Translations under genes and position numbers: made by a program
Notes under the pieces: generated by a model
Databases searched by the model: none
Told to the model about the DNA's origin: nothing
What the model saw: only the letters and a program-made list of their open reading frames with translations
Part shown: positions 43,032-51,338 of the stretch, piece after piece
How the letters are laid out: every line of letters starts with the position of its first letter
Position numbering within the stretch: the stretch's first letter is position 1
Assembly: GCF_031583575.1 (NCBI RefSeq)
Contig: NZ_CP134146.1
Span: 2,914,001 to 2,978,000 of the forward strand
Direction: 5' to 3'
DNA length: 64,000 nucleotides
Origin: Thalassotalea nanhaiensis
GTDB lineage: Bacteria; Pseudomonadota; Gammaproteobacteria; Enterobacterales; Alteromonadaceae

Positions 43032-43688
43032 ATGGCTTTATCTCGTGAACAATTAGCACAACGTGTTGCGCAAGAATTACATGACGGTTATTACGTTAAC
43101 CTTGGTATCGGTATCCCTACTTTAGTTGCAAACTACGTACCTGAAGATATGGAAGTGATGCTGCAATCTGAAAACGGTCTTTTAGGTATGGGTCAATTCC
43201 CTACTGAAGATGAAGTAGATGCAGATTTAATCAATGCAGGTAAGCAAACAGTTACAATGGCAACTGGTGCTTCATTATTTGACAGTGCTGAATCATTTGC
43301 CATGATCCGCGGCGGTCATGTTGATTTAACGGTACTTGGTGCATTTGAAGTAGACGTAAACGGTAACATCGCCTCTTACATGATCCCAGGCAAGCTTATC
43401 AAAGGTATGGGCGGTGCAATGGATTTAGTAGCAGGCGCCGATAACATTATTGTTACCATGACCCATGCCTCTAAACATGGCGTATCTAAATTGCTTTCTA
43501 ACTGTACTTTACCGCTTACCGGTAAAGGCTGTATTAAAAAAGTATTAACTGATTTAGCTTTTATTGAAATTAAAGACGGTAAGTTCCACTTACTCGAGCG
43601 CGCACCAGGTGTTAGCGTTGAAGAAATTGTTAAATTAACTGAAGGTGAACTTGTGGTACCAGACCACGTCCCTGAAATGAAATTTTAA
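43032..43688 (+). CDS. scoB: 3-oxoacid CoA-transferase subunit B
   Basis: A 218-residue beta subunit with the catalytic glutamate in the SENG motif (Glu47 in LQSENGLLGMG) and GIGIPTLV. The family forms a covalent glutamyl-CoA intermediate at this residue. Later motifs MIRGGHVDLTVLGAFEVD and GAMDLV are typical of the family. GGAG precedes the ATG. A hairpin terminator at 43716 separates it from the thiolase gene, which may therefore have its own promoter or rely on partial readthrough. Confidence 0.94.
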   Translation: MALSREQLAQRVAQELHDGYYVNLGIGIPTLVANYVPEDMEVMLQSENGLLGMGQFPTEDEVDADLINAGKQTVTMATGASLFDSAESFAMIRGGHVDLTVLGAFEVDVNGNIASYMIPGKLIKGMGGAMDLVAGADNIIVTMTHASKHGVSKLLSNCTLPLTGKGCIKKVLTDLAFIEIKDGKFHLLERAPGVSVEEIVKLTEGELVVPDHVPEMKF

Positions 43689-43715
43689 TAAAATGCCGTC
43701 ATAACAATATTCATT

Positions 43716-43739
43716 ATCCCTGCTTCTGCAGGGATTTTT
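43716..43739 (+). terminator. Terminator after the CoA-transferase genes
   Basis: ATCCCTGC-TTCT-GCAGGGAT is an 8-bp perfect stem followed by TTTT. Confidence 0.9.
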
Positions 43740-43820
43740 GCCTAAAATGATACGAAAAAATAAATAAATACCGCTTATCATAGCGCTATAAGCGAAATAA
43801 AATTAACAGGAAGAGAAATT

Positions 43821-45005
43821 ATGAGTAAACGTGAAGTAGTGTTTTTAAGTGGTGTACGTAGTGCAATTGCTGATTTTGGCGGGTCTTTAAAAAATGTTGC
43901 CCCAACAGATCTCGCAGGTCAAATGGTTGGTGAAGCCGTTAAACGTGCTGGTGTTAATAGTGAAGAAGTTGGTCATTGTGTTATCGGAAATGTTACCCAC
44001 TCAGATCGTCGTGATATGTACATGAGCCGCGTTGCAGCACTTAAAGGTGGCTTACCAGAATCTACTCCTGCATTAACCGTTAACCGTTTATGTGGCTCAG
44101 GTTTACAAGCGGTTATTTCAGCTGCTCAATTAGTATTACTTGATGATTGTGATGTTGCCGTTGCCGGTGGCGCAGAGTCTATGTCTCGCGTACCTTACTG
44201 GTCACCATCGACTCGTTTTGGTAGCAAAATGGGCGACGCTCAATTAGTTGACCCTATGGTTGGCGCATTAACGTGTCCTATTGGTAACACTCATATGGGT
44301 ATTACTGCAGAAAACGTTGCTGAGCAATGGAATGTTAGTCGTGAAGATCAAGATGAAGCAGCAGCTGAATCTCACCGTCGTGCCCAAAAAGCAATTGAAG
44401 AAAATCGTTTTGATACACAAATTGTTCCGGTAGAACTTAAAACTCGTAAAGGTGTGGTTGAATATACAACTGACGAACACGTTCGTTTTGATTGTACATC
44501 GAGTGATATGGCTAAACTACGCCCAGTGTTTAAAAAAGACGGAACAGTAACAGCGGGTAACGCATCAGGTATAAACGATGCCGCTGCAGCGCTGGTTATG
44601 GCTGATAGTGAATACGCCGCAGCAAATGGTTTAAAACCACTTGCTAAGCTTGTTGGTTATGCGTTTGCCGGTGTAGCACCAGAAGTAATGGGTATTGGTC
44701 CAGTACCTGCAGTAAACAAGCTACTAGAAAAAACAGGCATCAATAAAAACGATATCGACGTTTGGGAAATCAACGAAGCGTTTGCTGCGCAAGCATTAGC
44801 AGTTTGTCGTGATTTAGAACTTGATATGGATAAAGTTAACCCTAACGGCTCAGGCATTTCATTAGGTCACCCAATTGGCGCAACTGGTGCGTTAATTACG
44901 GTTAAAGCGATTCATGAACTAGAACGAGTTCAAGGTAAATATGCCGTTATCACTATGTGTATTGGTGGTGGTCAAGGTATTGCTGCGTTGATTGAGCGCG
45001 TATAA
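43821..45005 (+). CDS. Acetyl-CoA C-acetyltransferase (thiolase)
   Basis: A 394-residue classical thiolase. Nucleophilic Cys91 in NRLCGSGLQAV, His350 in GHPIGATG and Cys380 in CIGGGQG are all present, in contrast to the Cys-less paralogue at 40619-41785. It condenses or cleaves acetoacetyl-CoA, the product of the CoA-transferase upstream. CAGGAAGAG precedes the ATG. Probably regulated with the scoAB genes despite the terminator between them. Confidence 0.94.
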   Translation: MSKREVVFLSGVRSAIADFGGSLKNVAPTDLAGQMVGEAVKRAGVNSEEVGHCVIGNVTHSDRRDMYMSRVAALKGGLPESTPALTVNRLCGSGLQAVISAAQLVLLDDCDVAVAGGAESMSRVPYWSPSTRFGSKMGDAQLVDPMVGALTCPIGNTHMGITAENVAEQWNVSREDQDEAAAESHRRAQKAIEENRFDTQIVPVELKTRKGVVEYTTDEHVRFDCTSSDMAKLRPVFKKDGTVTAGNASGINDAAAALVMADSEYAAANGLKPLAKLVGYAFAGVAPEVMGIGPVPAVNKLLEKTGINKNDIDVWEINEAFAAQALAVCRDLELDMDKVNPNGSGISLGHPIGATGALITVKAIHELERVQGKYAVITMCIGGGQGIAALIERV

Positions 45006-45012
45006 CATAGGC

Positions 45013-45090
45013 ACACTTTAACTGGAGGAGGTCCTGGATGTCGCTTGAGCTCCTCCAGAATGACGCGATGTAAGTTAACTTACATCGCGT
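45013..45090. repeat. Two inverted repeats after the thiolase gene, including a 28-bp loopless palindrome
   Basis: CTGGAGGAG/CTCCTCCAG arms lie around 45022-45058. At 45063-45090 ACGCGATGTAAGTT is followed immediately by its exact complement, a perfect 28-bp palindrome with no loop. They could end transcription or bind a dimeric protein; no T-run follows. Confidence 0.8.
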
Positions 45091-45119
45091 ATACGTAATA
45101 ATTTTTGAAAAAATATGAC

Positions 45120-45153
45120 GTCATCCCGGAAGAGCGCAGCGATATCCGGGACC
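45120..45153. repeat. REP-like element
   Basis: ATCCCGGA and TCCGGGA arms flank AGAGCGCAGCGATA, the layout of dispersed REP repeats seen in many bacteria. Confidence 0.7.
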
Positions 45154-45290
45154 TCATAATGAAGTAGCGTGCTTGAGTTAATTACACAGAGTTATGCCTG
45201 CAAATAACTGCAAATTCGCAAAGTTTTACTTTCCTGCCTACACTAAAAGTCTATCTATATAACCTCTGAATAGGCTTTCAATAATAACAA

Positions 45291-46280
45291 ATGGCTGAGT
45301 CTGAACATGAACATTTATGTCGTTACTCTGACGAACAAGGCTTTACCTGTGACCTGGAATCTAATGATTCAGGTTGGTGCTATTGGCATGACTCCAGCAT
45401 TATAAAAGACTCACCAAGTGATAAAGAAAAATTGCAGGAATACGCGCGAAATGGCGGTATGCTACGTGGTATCAGCTTAAAACACGCTGATTTAGCCGGC
45501 ATTGATTTGGTCAACCATCATCATAAACACGGCTTTGATTTGAGCCATGCAGACTTTTACCGGGCAGATTTAACCAATGCCCATATGTTTAATACCAATC
45601 TTGAATACGCCAGTTTAATGAAAGCGGACTTAACCGAGGCAAACTTGCATAACGCCAATATGAAGCATTGCAACTTGCTAGGCATAAAGTGGCAAAGTAC
45701 TAAAATTAAAAATATTGATATAGGTGATGAGCTAACTCAAGAAATTCAAGCGAGAAAAGCTCAAGATAACTATGACTTAGTACTGGCGTTAGACTTATTT
45801 GAACAATCAGAAGAAATATATCGCGATTTACGCAAACATGCTGAACGCGCCGGTATGTTTAAACTGTCAGGACGGTTTATTCAAAAAGAGCTAACCATGC
45901 GTCGCTATCAAATGAAGAAACCTTCTTTGGCCCGTTTAATGTCAAAAGTAGTGGATTTATTTTGTGGTTATGGCGAAGAGCCACTCAAGGTGGTTAATTT
46001 CTCAATTGGTCTAATTTTATTTTGTGCAGTGCTGTACTTTTTCTCGGGAATAAACTTTGAGGGGCAACAATATTACTTTGATGCAAGTTTGCCTTTTACT
46101 ACAAACCTGAATCATTTTTTCTCCTGCGTATATTACTCAGTTGTCACCTTTACCACGCTTGGGTATGGCGACATCACTCCTATTGGTATATCGCGGCTTA
46201 TCGCGGCAACAGAGGCCTTTACAGGAAGTTTTACCATTGCCTTGTTCGTGGTGGTGTTTGTTAAGAAAATGACTCGATAA
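45291..46280 (+). CDS. Pentapeptide-repeat potassium channel
   Basis: A 329-residue fusion. N-terminal Cys/His cluster (HEHLCRYSDEQGFTC and SGWCYWHD, residues ~5-34), a possible small metal-binding knuckle; pentapeptide repeats (~63-130, with A[DN]L patterns such as LSHADFYRADLTNAHM); a helical linker; then a two-helix ion channel (~235-325) with the selectivity filter TLGYGD at 289-294 between transmembrane segments (VVNFSIGLILFCAVLYFF and SFTIALFVVVFV). The pore predicts K+ selectivity; the cytosolic N-terminal part may gate it. The start is the only ATG compatible with the Cys cluster, with no strong ribosome binding site. Confidence 0.88.
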   Translation: MAESEHEHLCRYSDEQGFTCDLESNDSGWCYWHDSSIIKDSPSDKEKLQEYARNGGMLRGISLKHADLAGIDLVNHHHKHGFDLSHADFYRADLTNAHMFNTNLEYASLMKADLTEANLHNANMKHCNLLGIKWQSTKIKNIDIGDELTQEIQARKAQDNYDLVLALDLFEQSEEIYRDLRKHAERAGMFKLSGRFIQKELTMRRYQMKKPSLARLMSKVVDLFCGYGEEPLKVVNFSIGLILFCAVLYFFSGINFEGQQYYFDASLPFTTNLNHFFSCVYYSVVTFTTLGYGDITPIGISRLIAATEAFTGSFTIALFVVVFVKKMTR

Positions 46281-46289
46281 CTTAACTTA

Positions 46290-46425
46290 GTTTCGAATAC
46301 GCTTTGCTCCGAATACAATTTAGATACGAATACGTAGCTTCGCTACTTCGAATACGCTCTGCTTCGAATACGTTTCACTTCGATCACTACTTCGTAATTC
46401 GGAGTGTAACGTATTCGAGATTCGT
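46290..46425. repeat. CGAATACG repeat array, locus 1
   Basis: CGAATACG occurs several times in 16-22 bp spacing (46294, 46328 region, 46350, 46366), and CGAATACGTTTCACTTCG is inverted at the right end (CGGAGTGTAACGTATTCG), giving a large hairpin between two convergent genes. The same family recurs at 50531. Confidence 0.75.
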
Positions 46426-46432
46426 GTCTGAA

Positions 46433-47518
46433 TTATAAAATATTTGTCAGCGCAATACCGACACCAATTCGGTTTTGCTTATGATTGTAATCAATTAATG
46501 ATTCGCCGTAGCCAGTAAAATATTGAACATAGCCTCTTAACTTGCCCCACAACGGGAAAGTCATACCGGCTTCAGCACCACCTTTATGTGTAGCAAAGTT
46601 TTCACGTACACCAAGGCTAAACTCTAAATTATCATACTTATAAACAGCACCTAAGCTGAAATACCCCATATATTCATTGATATCAGGGTTATCATCACCA
46701 TCGGGGTCTAAACTACCATCTTCCATAATTTCTTTGTCGTCTTCAGGCAACCGATACCAAGGCTTAAATGACAATGCTAAATTGCCCTTTTCCCATAAAA
46801 TATCGAAATATACACGATTCCAACTACGAGAAATGCTAGTAGAACGACCATTTGATTGATGTTCAATACCAACCATAAAACCAGTATTACCGCCAAATGG
46901 TTGCCAATCTAAGCCTGACAAATAAAACAGTTCAGGTTGATAGTTGGTTTCACGAAATGGCTTTGAGATGCCTTCTGAGTATACTTGCCACCATGACTGA
47001 ATAGTCATACCAAAATATAGTGAGTCACCTTCTCTAAAAAGATCGCCATAATTTAACGGTACTTTAATACTTAATTGGTATTTAGATTCGTAATCTTCAA
47101 TATTTTCGGCCCAGCCTGAATCAGGTGCTTGTGCCGCATAGGTTTTACGATTCATGCTGTCTGAAATTGAAACAGGCAGGATATAATTCATTTTATGTGG
47201 GGTGATTACATAAGGGTCAAACTTGGTTTCACTTTCACTGATGAATCGTCTTGAAATGGCGCCCTTACTGGTATCTTTAGGCCCATTAATTTCGACTTCA
47301 CATTCTTTACGAAGTTTTGATACAAGCTCTTGACCACCAGCCTTGTTTAATTTATCGATTAAACATGCCAAAGTTTTAGGGTCTTGTGCGGCTTGCTCAA
47401 CCGTTTGCGGGGCTTTGTCATCTTGTTTTACATTTTCCTCTGCTTGTACAGATAAAAACGGTAGTAGGGATAAACAAAGTAACGAAGTTTTTACGGACGT
47501 GTATTTAGAACCATTCAT
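46433..47518 (-). CDS. pldA: Outer-membrane phospholipase A1
   Basis: A 361-residue OMPLA. Signal peptide ~1-26 (ending VQA), a ~90-residue charged N-terminal extension with two Cys (LACLIDK, RKECEVE), then the 12-strand barrel. The catalytic triad is visible in GIEHQSNGRST (His and Ser) and the Asn in SWNRVYFD. It hydrolyses phospholipids in the outer leaflet when the membrane is perturbed, and is Ca-dependent as a dimer. The N-terminal extension is longer than in E. coli PldA. Encoded alone; the CGAATACG repeats lie just past its stop. Confidence 0.93.
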   Translation of the reverse strand: MNGSKYTSVKTSLLCLSLLPFLSVQAEENVKQDDKAPQTVEQAAQDPKTLACLIDKLNKAGGQELVSKLRKECEVEINGPKDTSKGAISRRFISESETKFDPYVITPHKMNYILPVSISDSMNRKTYAAQAPDSGWAENIEDYESKYQLSIKVPLNYGDLFREGDSLYFGMTIQSWWQVYSEGISKPFRETNYQPELFYLSGLDWQPFGGNTGFMVGIEHQSNGRSTSISRSWNRVYFDILWEKGNLALSFKPWYRLPEDDKEIMEDGSLDPDGDDNPDINEYMGYFSLGAVYKYDNLEFSLGVRENFATHKGGAEAGMTFPLWGKLRGYVQYFTGYGESLIDYNHKQNRIGVGIALTNIL

Positions 47519-47798
47519 ATTATTTTACTACTCAGCGCAAATCCTTTACTTAATATTAATGATTCATAGAAAGTAATCAGGATGAATTATTGTTATTAAC
47601 AACAACATTAACAATTTACACACAAAGTTGAAACATTAATTTATAGGGAGCCTATATGAATTAGTCACTTAGGGACTAAGTAGCAGGTTTTCAGATATAT
47701 TTTTAACAGATGAATTAAGCATCTTTAGCTGAGCTAATAAGAAAATCCCCAGGATAATTTCCGTTTGCTCAGCTACTCAAATGCAATGGTTAATAGGA
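47519..47798. other. Intergenic region
   Basis: 280 bp, A+T-rich, between pldA and a small gene on the same strand. It must include the pldA promoter; a TAGTCACTTAGGGACTA inverted repeat near 47663 (TAGTC/GACTA) is the only structure noted. Confidence 0.45.
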
Positions 47799-47969
47799 TT
47801 ATGCGATAATAGTTTGTTCGATATTCGGTAAGTAAATATCGGCATTTAAAGTTACGCCAGGTCTATAAATGTCTGCTAGGGCATCAATACCTGAACGATA
47901 CATTTGTGAATTTACTTGCGTTACAATAGCGAGAGTACAAACTATAATTGCGACAATGATAACTTTCAT
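47799..47969 (-). CDS. Small secreted or anchored protein (56 aa)
   Basis: A short gene with a clear GGAAGG ribosome binding site 7 bases before ATG on the minus strand. The product starts MKVIIVAIIVCTLAIVTQVNS, a hydrophobic signal or anchor, and continues with a short polar part containing YRSGIDALADIYRPG and ending EQTIIA. No family is recognised. The 250 bp upstream of it, before the pirin gene, are A+T-rich without another gene. The ribosome binding site and the leader make it more convincing than a random frame of this size. Confidence 0.6.
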   Translation of the reverse strand: MKVIIVAIIVCTLAIVTQVNSQMYRSGIDALADIYRPGVTLNADIYLPNIEQTIIA

Positions 47970-48225
47970 TTCACACCTTCCATTTCAAAAGATTAAGAAC
48001 CAATCACCCTAAAATCATTAAAGTGAATGGGTCTGTTAAAACAACAAGCTTTAGCAGACACAGTGATGATATGTAAAAAAGTGTTAAATTACGTAATCAA
48101 TTAAATCAAAAATATGGTGTTAAGAGTTAACAAATCGCTCAATTAACAGGTAATTAACACAGCTATATTCTTTTAGTTACCTATGATGAGATTATTGCAA
48201 ACCAATAGTTCCATCATGAATACAA

Positions 48226-49074
48226 TTAAAATTTGTTCGAACTAAAATCATCAAATGCTTGTACTATTTCGGCTTTCGTATTCATGACAAAAGGACCGCC
48301 ACGAGCTACAGGTTCATTTAAAGGAACCGCTGATATAAATAAAAAGCGTATATCACTGCTTTTACTTTTAATAATTACCTCAGTACCCGCTGTTAATATT
48401 CCTAACTGTTTATGCGCTAATGGCGCTAAGTTACTGCCAATTTCTGCATCGCCTTCGATCATATATATCATGCTATTATCTAATTTAGACACGGTGTGAT
48501 TAAATGTTTCTCCACATTTTAACGTCACGTCCAAATAAGTAGGGTTAACAAATTCATTGTTTATTACCCCTAGTGTTCCTTGCTGTGTTTTACCTGCAAT
48601 CACTCGGATGAAACTACCATTATCATGATCTTCAACAGGAATGTCGGCAGCTTTGAATTCCTGATATTTTGGCTCCGTCATTTTATGCGCTTTAGGCAAA
48701 TTTACCCAAAGTTGAAAACCGGCCAACAAGCCCTCTGTCTGCTCAGGCATTTCAGAGTGAACAATGCCCTTACCCGCTGTCATCCATTGCACGCCATGTT
48801 GTTCAATCACGCCTTCATTACCAGCATTATCTTTATGACGCATTTTACCTTCAAGCATATAGGTAACAGTTTCGAAGCCACGGTGGGGATGCTCAGGGAA
48901 ACCTGCAAGATAATCGTTAGGCTTATCACTGCCAAACGCATCAAGTAATAGAAATGGATCAAGCATATTTAATTCAGGCGAACCAATAATGCGTGTCATG
49001 TTTACACCTGCGCCATCACTTGTTGGAATGCCGGCAGTAGAATATTGTAATTCTTTAGTATTTGAAGTGCTCAT
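48226..49074 (-). CDS. Pirin family protein
   Basis: A 282-residue two-domain cupin of the pirin family. The N-terminal cupin has PEHPHRGFETVTYMLEG (metal-binding His residues ~60-75), KDNAGNEG, and QWMTAGKGIVHSEMP with a further His and Glu. The C-terminal pirin domain follows (~175-275, GETFNHTV, FVMNTKAEIVQAFDDF). Bacterial pirins bind iron or other metals; some act as quercetinases or modulate metabolic enzymes. Monocistronic. The role here is unknown. Confidence 0.92.
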   Translation of the reverse strand: MSTSNTKELQYSTAGIPTSDGAGVNMTRIIGSPELNMLDPFLLLDAFGSDKPNDYLAGFPEHPHRGFETVTYMLEGKMRHKDNAGNEGVIEQHGVQWMTAGKGIVHSEMPEQTEGLLAGFQLWVNLPKAHKMTEPKYQEFKAADIPVEDHDNGSFIRVIAGKTQQGTLGVINNEFVNPTYLDVTLKCGETFNHTVSKLDNSMIYMIEGDAEIGSNLAPLAHKQLGILTAGTEVIIKSKSSDIRFLFISAVPLNEPVARGGPFVMNTKAEIVQAFDDFSSNKF

Positions 49075-49189
49075 AAAAAAGGCCTATCTGTTAATAACTA
49101 TAATAGGCCTAATATAAGATGGTACTGAAAAAGTTAAAATATCAAAAAGGTATCGATATCGTGCTACTTTTTCGATGATAACAATTTAC

Positions 49190-50122
49190 TTAATTACCAG
49201 TTAAATGAATTAACTTATCCTTAGAAAGGTAGGCTTCATCTACGTCTTGTAACTTATTATAAGAGATCATTTCTCGAATACTGTCGATGTAAGCTTGACC
49301 GCGCTCTGAATACTTATCTAACGTACCCGCAAGTTCCATCCCAGTAATAGCGTCACCGTTTGCTCTAAGCTCTGCTCTTAAAGTACGTAACTTGGCATAA
49401 GCTGTTGTGGTATTAATATTGAACATATAACCTTCAACAGAGCCTAAAGGGCTGTCAAATCTGGCTAAACCATAGTCCCCTAACTCTTTGCGTTGCTGTT
49501 TTGGCGCCATCCCTTTACCAGAGAAATCCCACTGCCCAAAGAAAGCATTACCCTCTTCAGCAAAGCGCGATGTCCCCCAGCCGCTTTCTTCTGCAGCTTG
49601 TGCAAGGGCTAATGATGGCGGCATAATATCAACTTTAGTGAGTAAATTAGTGCGAAGCTCTTCAGTCATTGCCTGTTGCTCATTTTCTAGTACTGAATAC
49701 TTTACCGCTAAGGCCTTTAATGTTTGACTATCAAGGGAAGCCATTTTAACTTCTTGGCGTTCCAATAGTATTCGCTCATTGGAAATAAGTACTAGGGGCG
49801 CCATTAAACGGAAAAACACTTCTTTTTTTAATGCGACAGGCATTTCATTAGATGTGTGCTTCCATTCTTCACTGACTTTTTCAAAGCTCAATCGAGGTAC
49901 TTCTCTATTCCCCTTAGCCCAACTTTCGCTGTCATACTGATGCTCTTTAAACAATGCCATCAGCTCATCCAATGAGTGTATTTCTACCTCGATAGGATCT
50001 TTCATCGCCTCAATTACAAATTTTTCATCAATAACTTTAGTTTTATCAGGCTCAGAACAAGCACTTAACAATAATGATGAGGCTAAAATAGAAAGGGAAA
50101 ACAGTTTTAATTTATTGCGCAT
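49190..50122 (-). CDS. Bax-like glucosaminidase-domain lipoprotein
   Basis: A 310-residue protein with a lipoprotein leader (SLLLSAC, Cys~22), followed by an N-terminal helical region and a glucosaminidase-type domain of the Bax family (~165-290): SLALAQAAEESGWGTSRFAEEGNAFFGQWDF, with the catalytic-type Glu in EESGWG, and a TAYAKLR helix. Such proteins act on peptidoglycan in the periplasm. It ends 200 bp before a small gene on the same strand. Family assignment is firm, exact cleavage specificity is not. Confidence 0.88.
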   Translation of the reverse strand: MRNKLKLFSLSILASSLLLSACSEPDKTKVIDEKFVIEAMKDPIEVEIHSLDELMALFKEHQYDSESWAKGNREVPRLSFEKVSEEWKHTSNEMPVALKKEVFFRLMAPLVLISNERILLERQEVKMASLDSQTLKALAVKYSVLENEQQAMTEELRTNLLTKVDIMPPSLALAQAAEESGWGTSRFAEEGNAFFGQWDFSGKGMAPKQQRKELGDYGLARFDSPLGSVEGYMFNINTTTAYAKLRTLRAELRANGDAITGMELAGTLDKYSERGQAYIDSIREMISYNKLQDVDEAYLSKDKLIHLTGN

Positions 50123-50192
50123 TATTTATCCATAGCTATACGTTATTTTATTATGTATTGAGTATAACCATTAAAATAAAAAATAGTGTTTT

Positions 50193-50423
50193 TTAAACCA
50201 TACCTTTTGTAAAAGTTTTGTATAGCTCATTAGCTATAAGGTAATCCCCTTCAATCTCGGCAATTTCACCTCGACGTAATAATTCAACAATAAATTCCTT
50301 GTTTCCTGCTAGAGCTTGTCGGCAAACCTGTTCATTTGAATAGTCCGTTAAACTCCCTAACGATTCGCTAAAGTTTGCACCTTTAATTTTTCTTAATTCA
50401 ACTAACATTTTTTCTAACTGCAT
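50193..50423 (-). CDS. Small hypothetical protein
   Basis: A 76-residue soluble protein, mostly helical and charged (MQLEKMLVELRKIKG, FIVELLRRGEIAEIEGDY). GGGAA lies about 8 bases upstream of the ATG, which supports translation. It has one Cys (EQVCRQ). No family recognised. It is encoded upstream of the Bax-like gene on the same strand with a 70-bp gap, so co-transcription is possible. Confidence 0.6.
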   Translation of the reverse strand: MQLEKMLVELRKIKGANFSESLGSLTDYSNEQVCRQALAGNKEFIVELLRRGEIAEIEGDYLIANELYKTFTKGMV

Positions 50424-50530
50424 GATTTAATTCCCATTACTAAGATAAATACAGAATAGTTGAAATGATAAAACTAAAAGTGACAATGCTAAGTGCAATT
50501 ATGATAAATAATGACGGGACAGGATTGGAA

Positions 50531-50638
50531 CGAATACGTACCTCCGGTACTCCGAATACGTTTCACTGCGAATCTCGAAGGAACTCTCGGAGCGTCAGCA
50601 TATTCGAAGCGATAGCGTATTCGAAGTGAAACGTATTG
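50531..50638. repeat. CGAATACG repeat array, locus 2
   Basis: CGAATACGTTTCACT at ~50553 is inverted at 50621-50636 (AAGTGAAACGTATT), with CGAATACG at 50531 and the inverse CGTATTCG near 50617. Same family and same composite hairpin as 46290-46425. It sits beyond the stop of miaE. Confidence 0.75.
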
Positions 50639-50650
50639 GTTACTGAAGTA

Positions 50651-51223
50651 TTAGTGCAACGCTGCTCTAAACGGCAAGGCTGCACAAATGCGCGCCTCTT
50701 CGATTAATATCTCTTCCAGGCGGGGGTAAACTACATCAGCAGGAAAATACTCAAGTGCTAACTCTACAAATAAGTTTTTATGTTTCTCTTCTGATTTGGC
50801 AATGTCGTCATAAAACTTTTTATCTTTGCCTTCAGGTAATACCTGAGCAATTAACGAAAAGCGTTCATGACCACGCGCTTCAATAACACCGGCAACGAGC
50901 ATTCTATCTAGAAATTTTTCAGGTCGGCTATGGCGAAACATTTTACGAATATCATTAATGTAAGGGTCTTTTTCATCATTGGCTAGCATAACACCGCGAC
51001 GAGTCATCAATTTCAGCACTTGTTTAAAATGAATCAATTCTTCCAATGCTAAATCCGTCATGGCTTTAACCAAACTTGTTTTGTCTTGGTAGTGAGATAG
51101 CATCGACATTGCCATGCCTGATGCTTTCTTTTCGGCAGCGGCATGGTCTTGTAAAAAAGAGTCAAAGTCTTCAACGGCAACGTGAGCCCACTCAATAGGG
51201 GTGTGATATTTTAATTCAAACAT
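50651..51223 (-). CDS. miaE: tRNA 2-methylthio-N6-isopentenyl adenosine(37) hydroxylase MiaE
   Basis: A 190-residue ferritin-like di-iron protein. Iron ligands are visible in EELIHFKQ (E..H), EARGHERF and EEKHKNLF, the paired ExxH-type motifs of MiaE. It hydroxylates the isopentenyl side chain of ms2i6A37 in tRNAs reading UNN codons. The length matches the short MiaE form. The N-terminus MFELKYHTPIEWAHVAVED is typical. It is encoded alone, with a repeat array downstream. Confidence 0.94.
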   Translation of the reverse strand: MFELKYHTPIEWAHVAVEDFDSFLQDHAAAEKKASGMAMSMLSHYQDKTSLVKAMTDLALEELIHFKQVLKLMTRRGVMLANDEKDPYINDIRKMFRHSRPEKFLDRMLVAGVIEARGHERFSLIAQVLPEGKDKKFYDDIAKSEEKHKNLFVELALEYFPADVVYPRLEEILIEEARICAALPFRAALH

Positions 51224-51338
51224 GTAGAAATATTTTGCTATTTAAAAATTTCGATTATTTTACACATGTTTTTATCTAGGTTACAGTGAAAAAGCACTCT
51301 TGCTGTTGCTCTCACAAGCCATCACGGCACATTAATGA

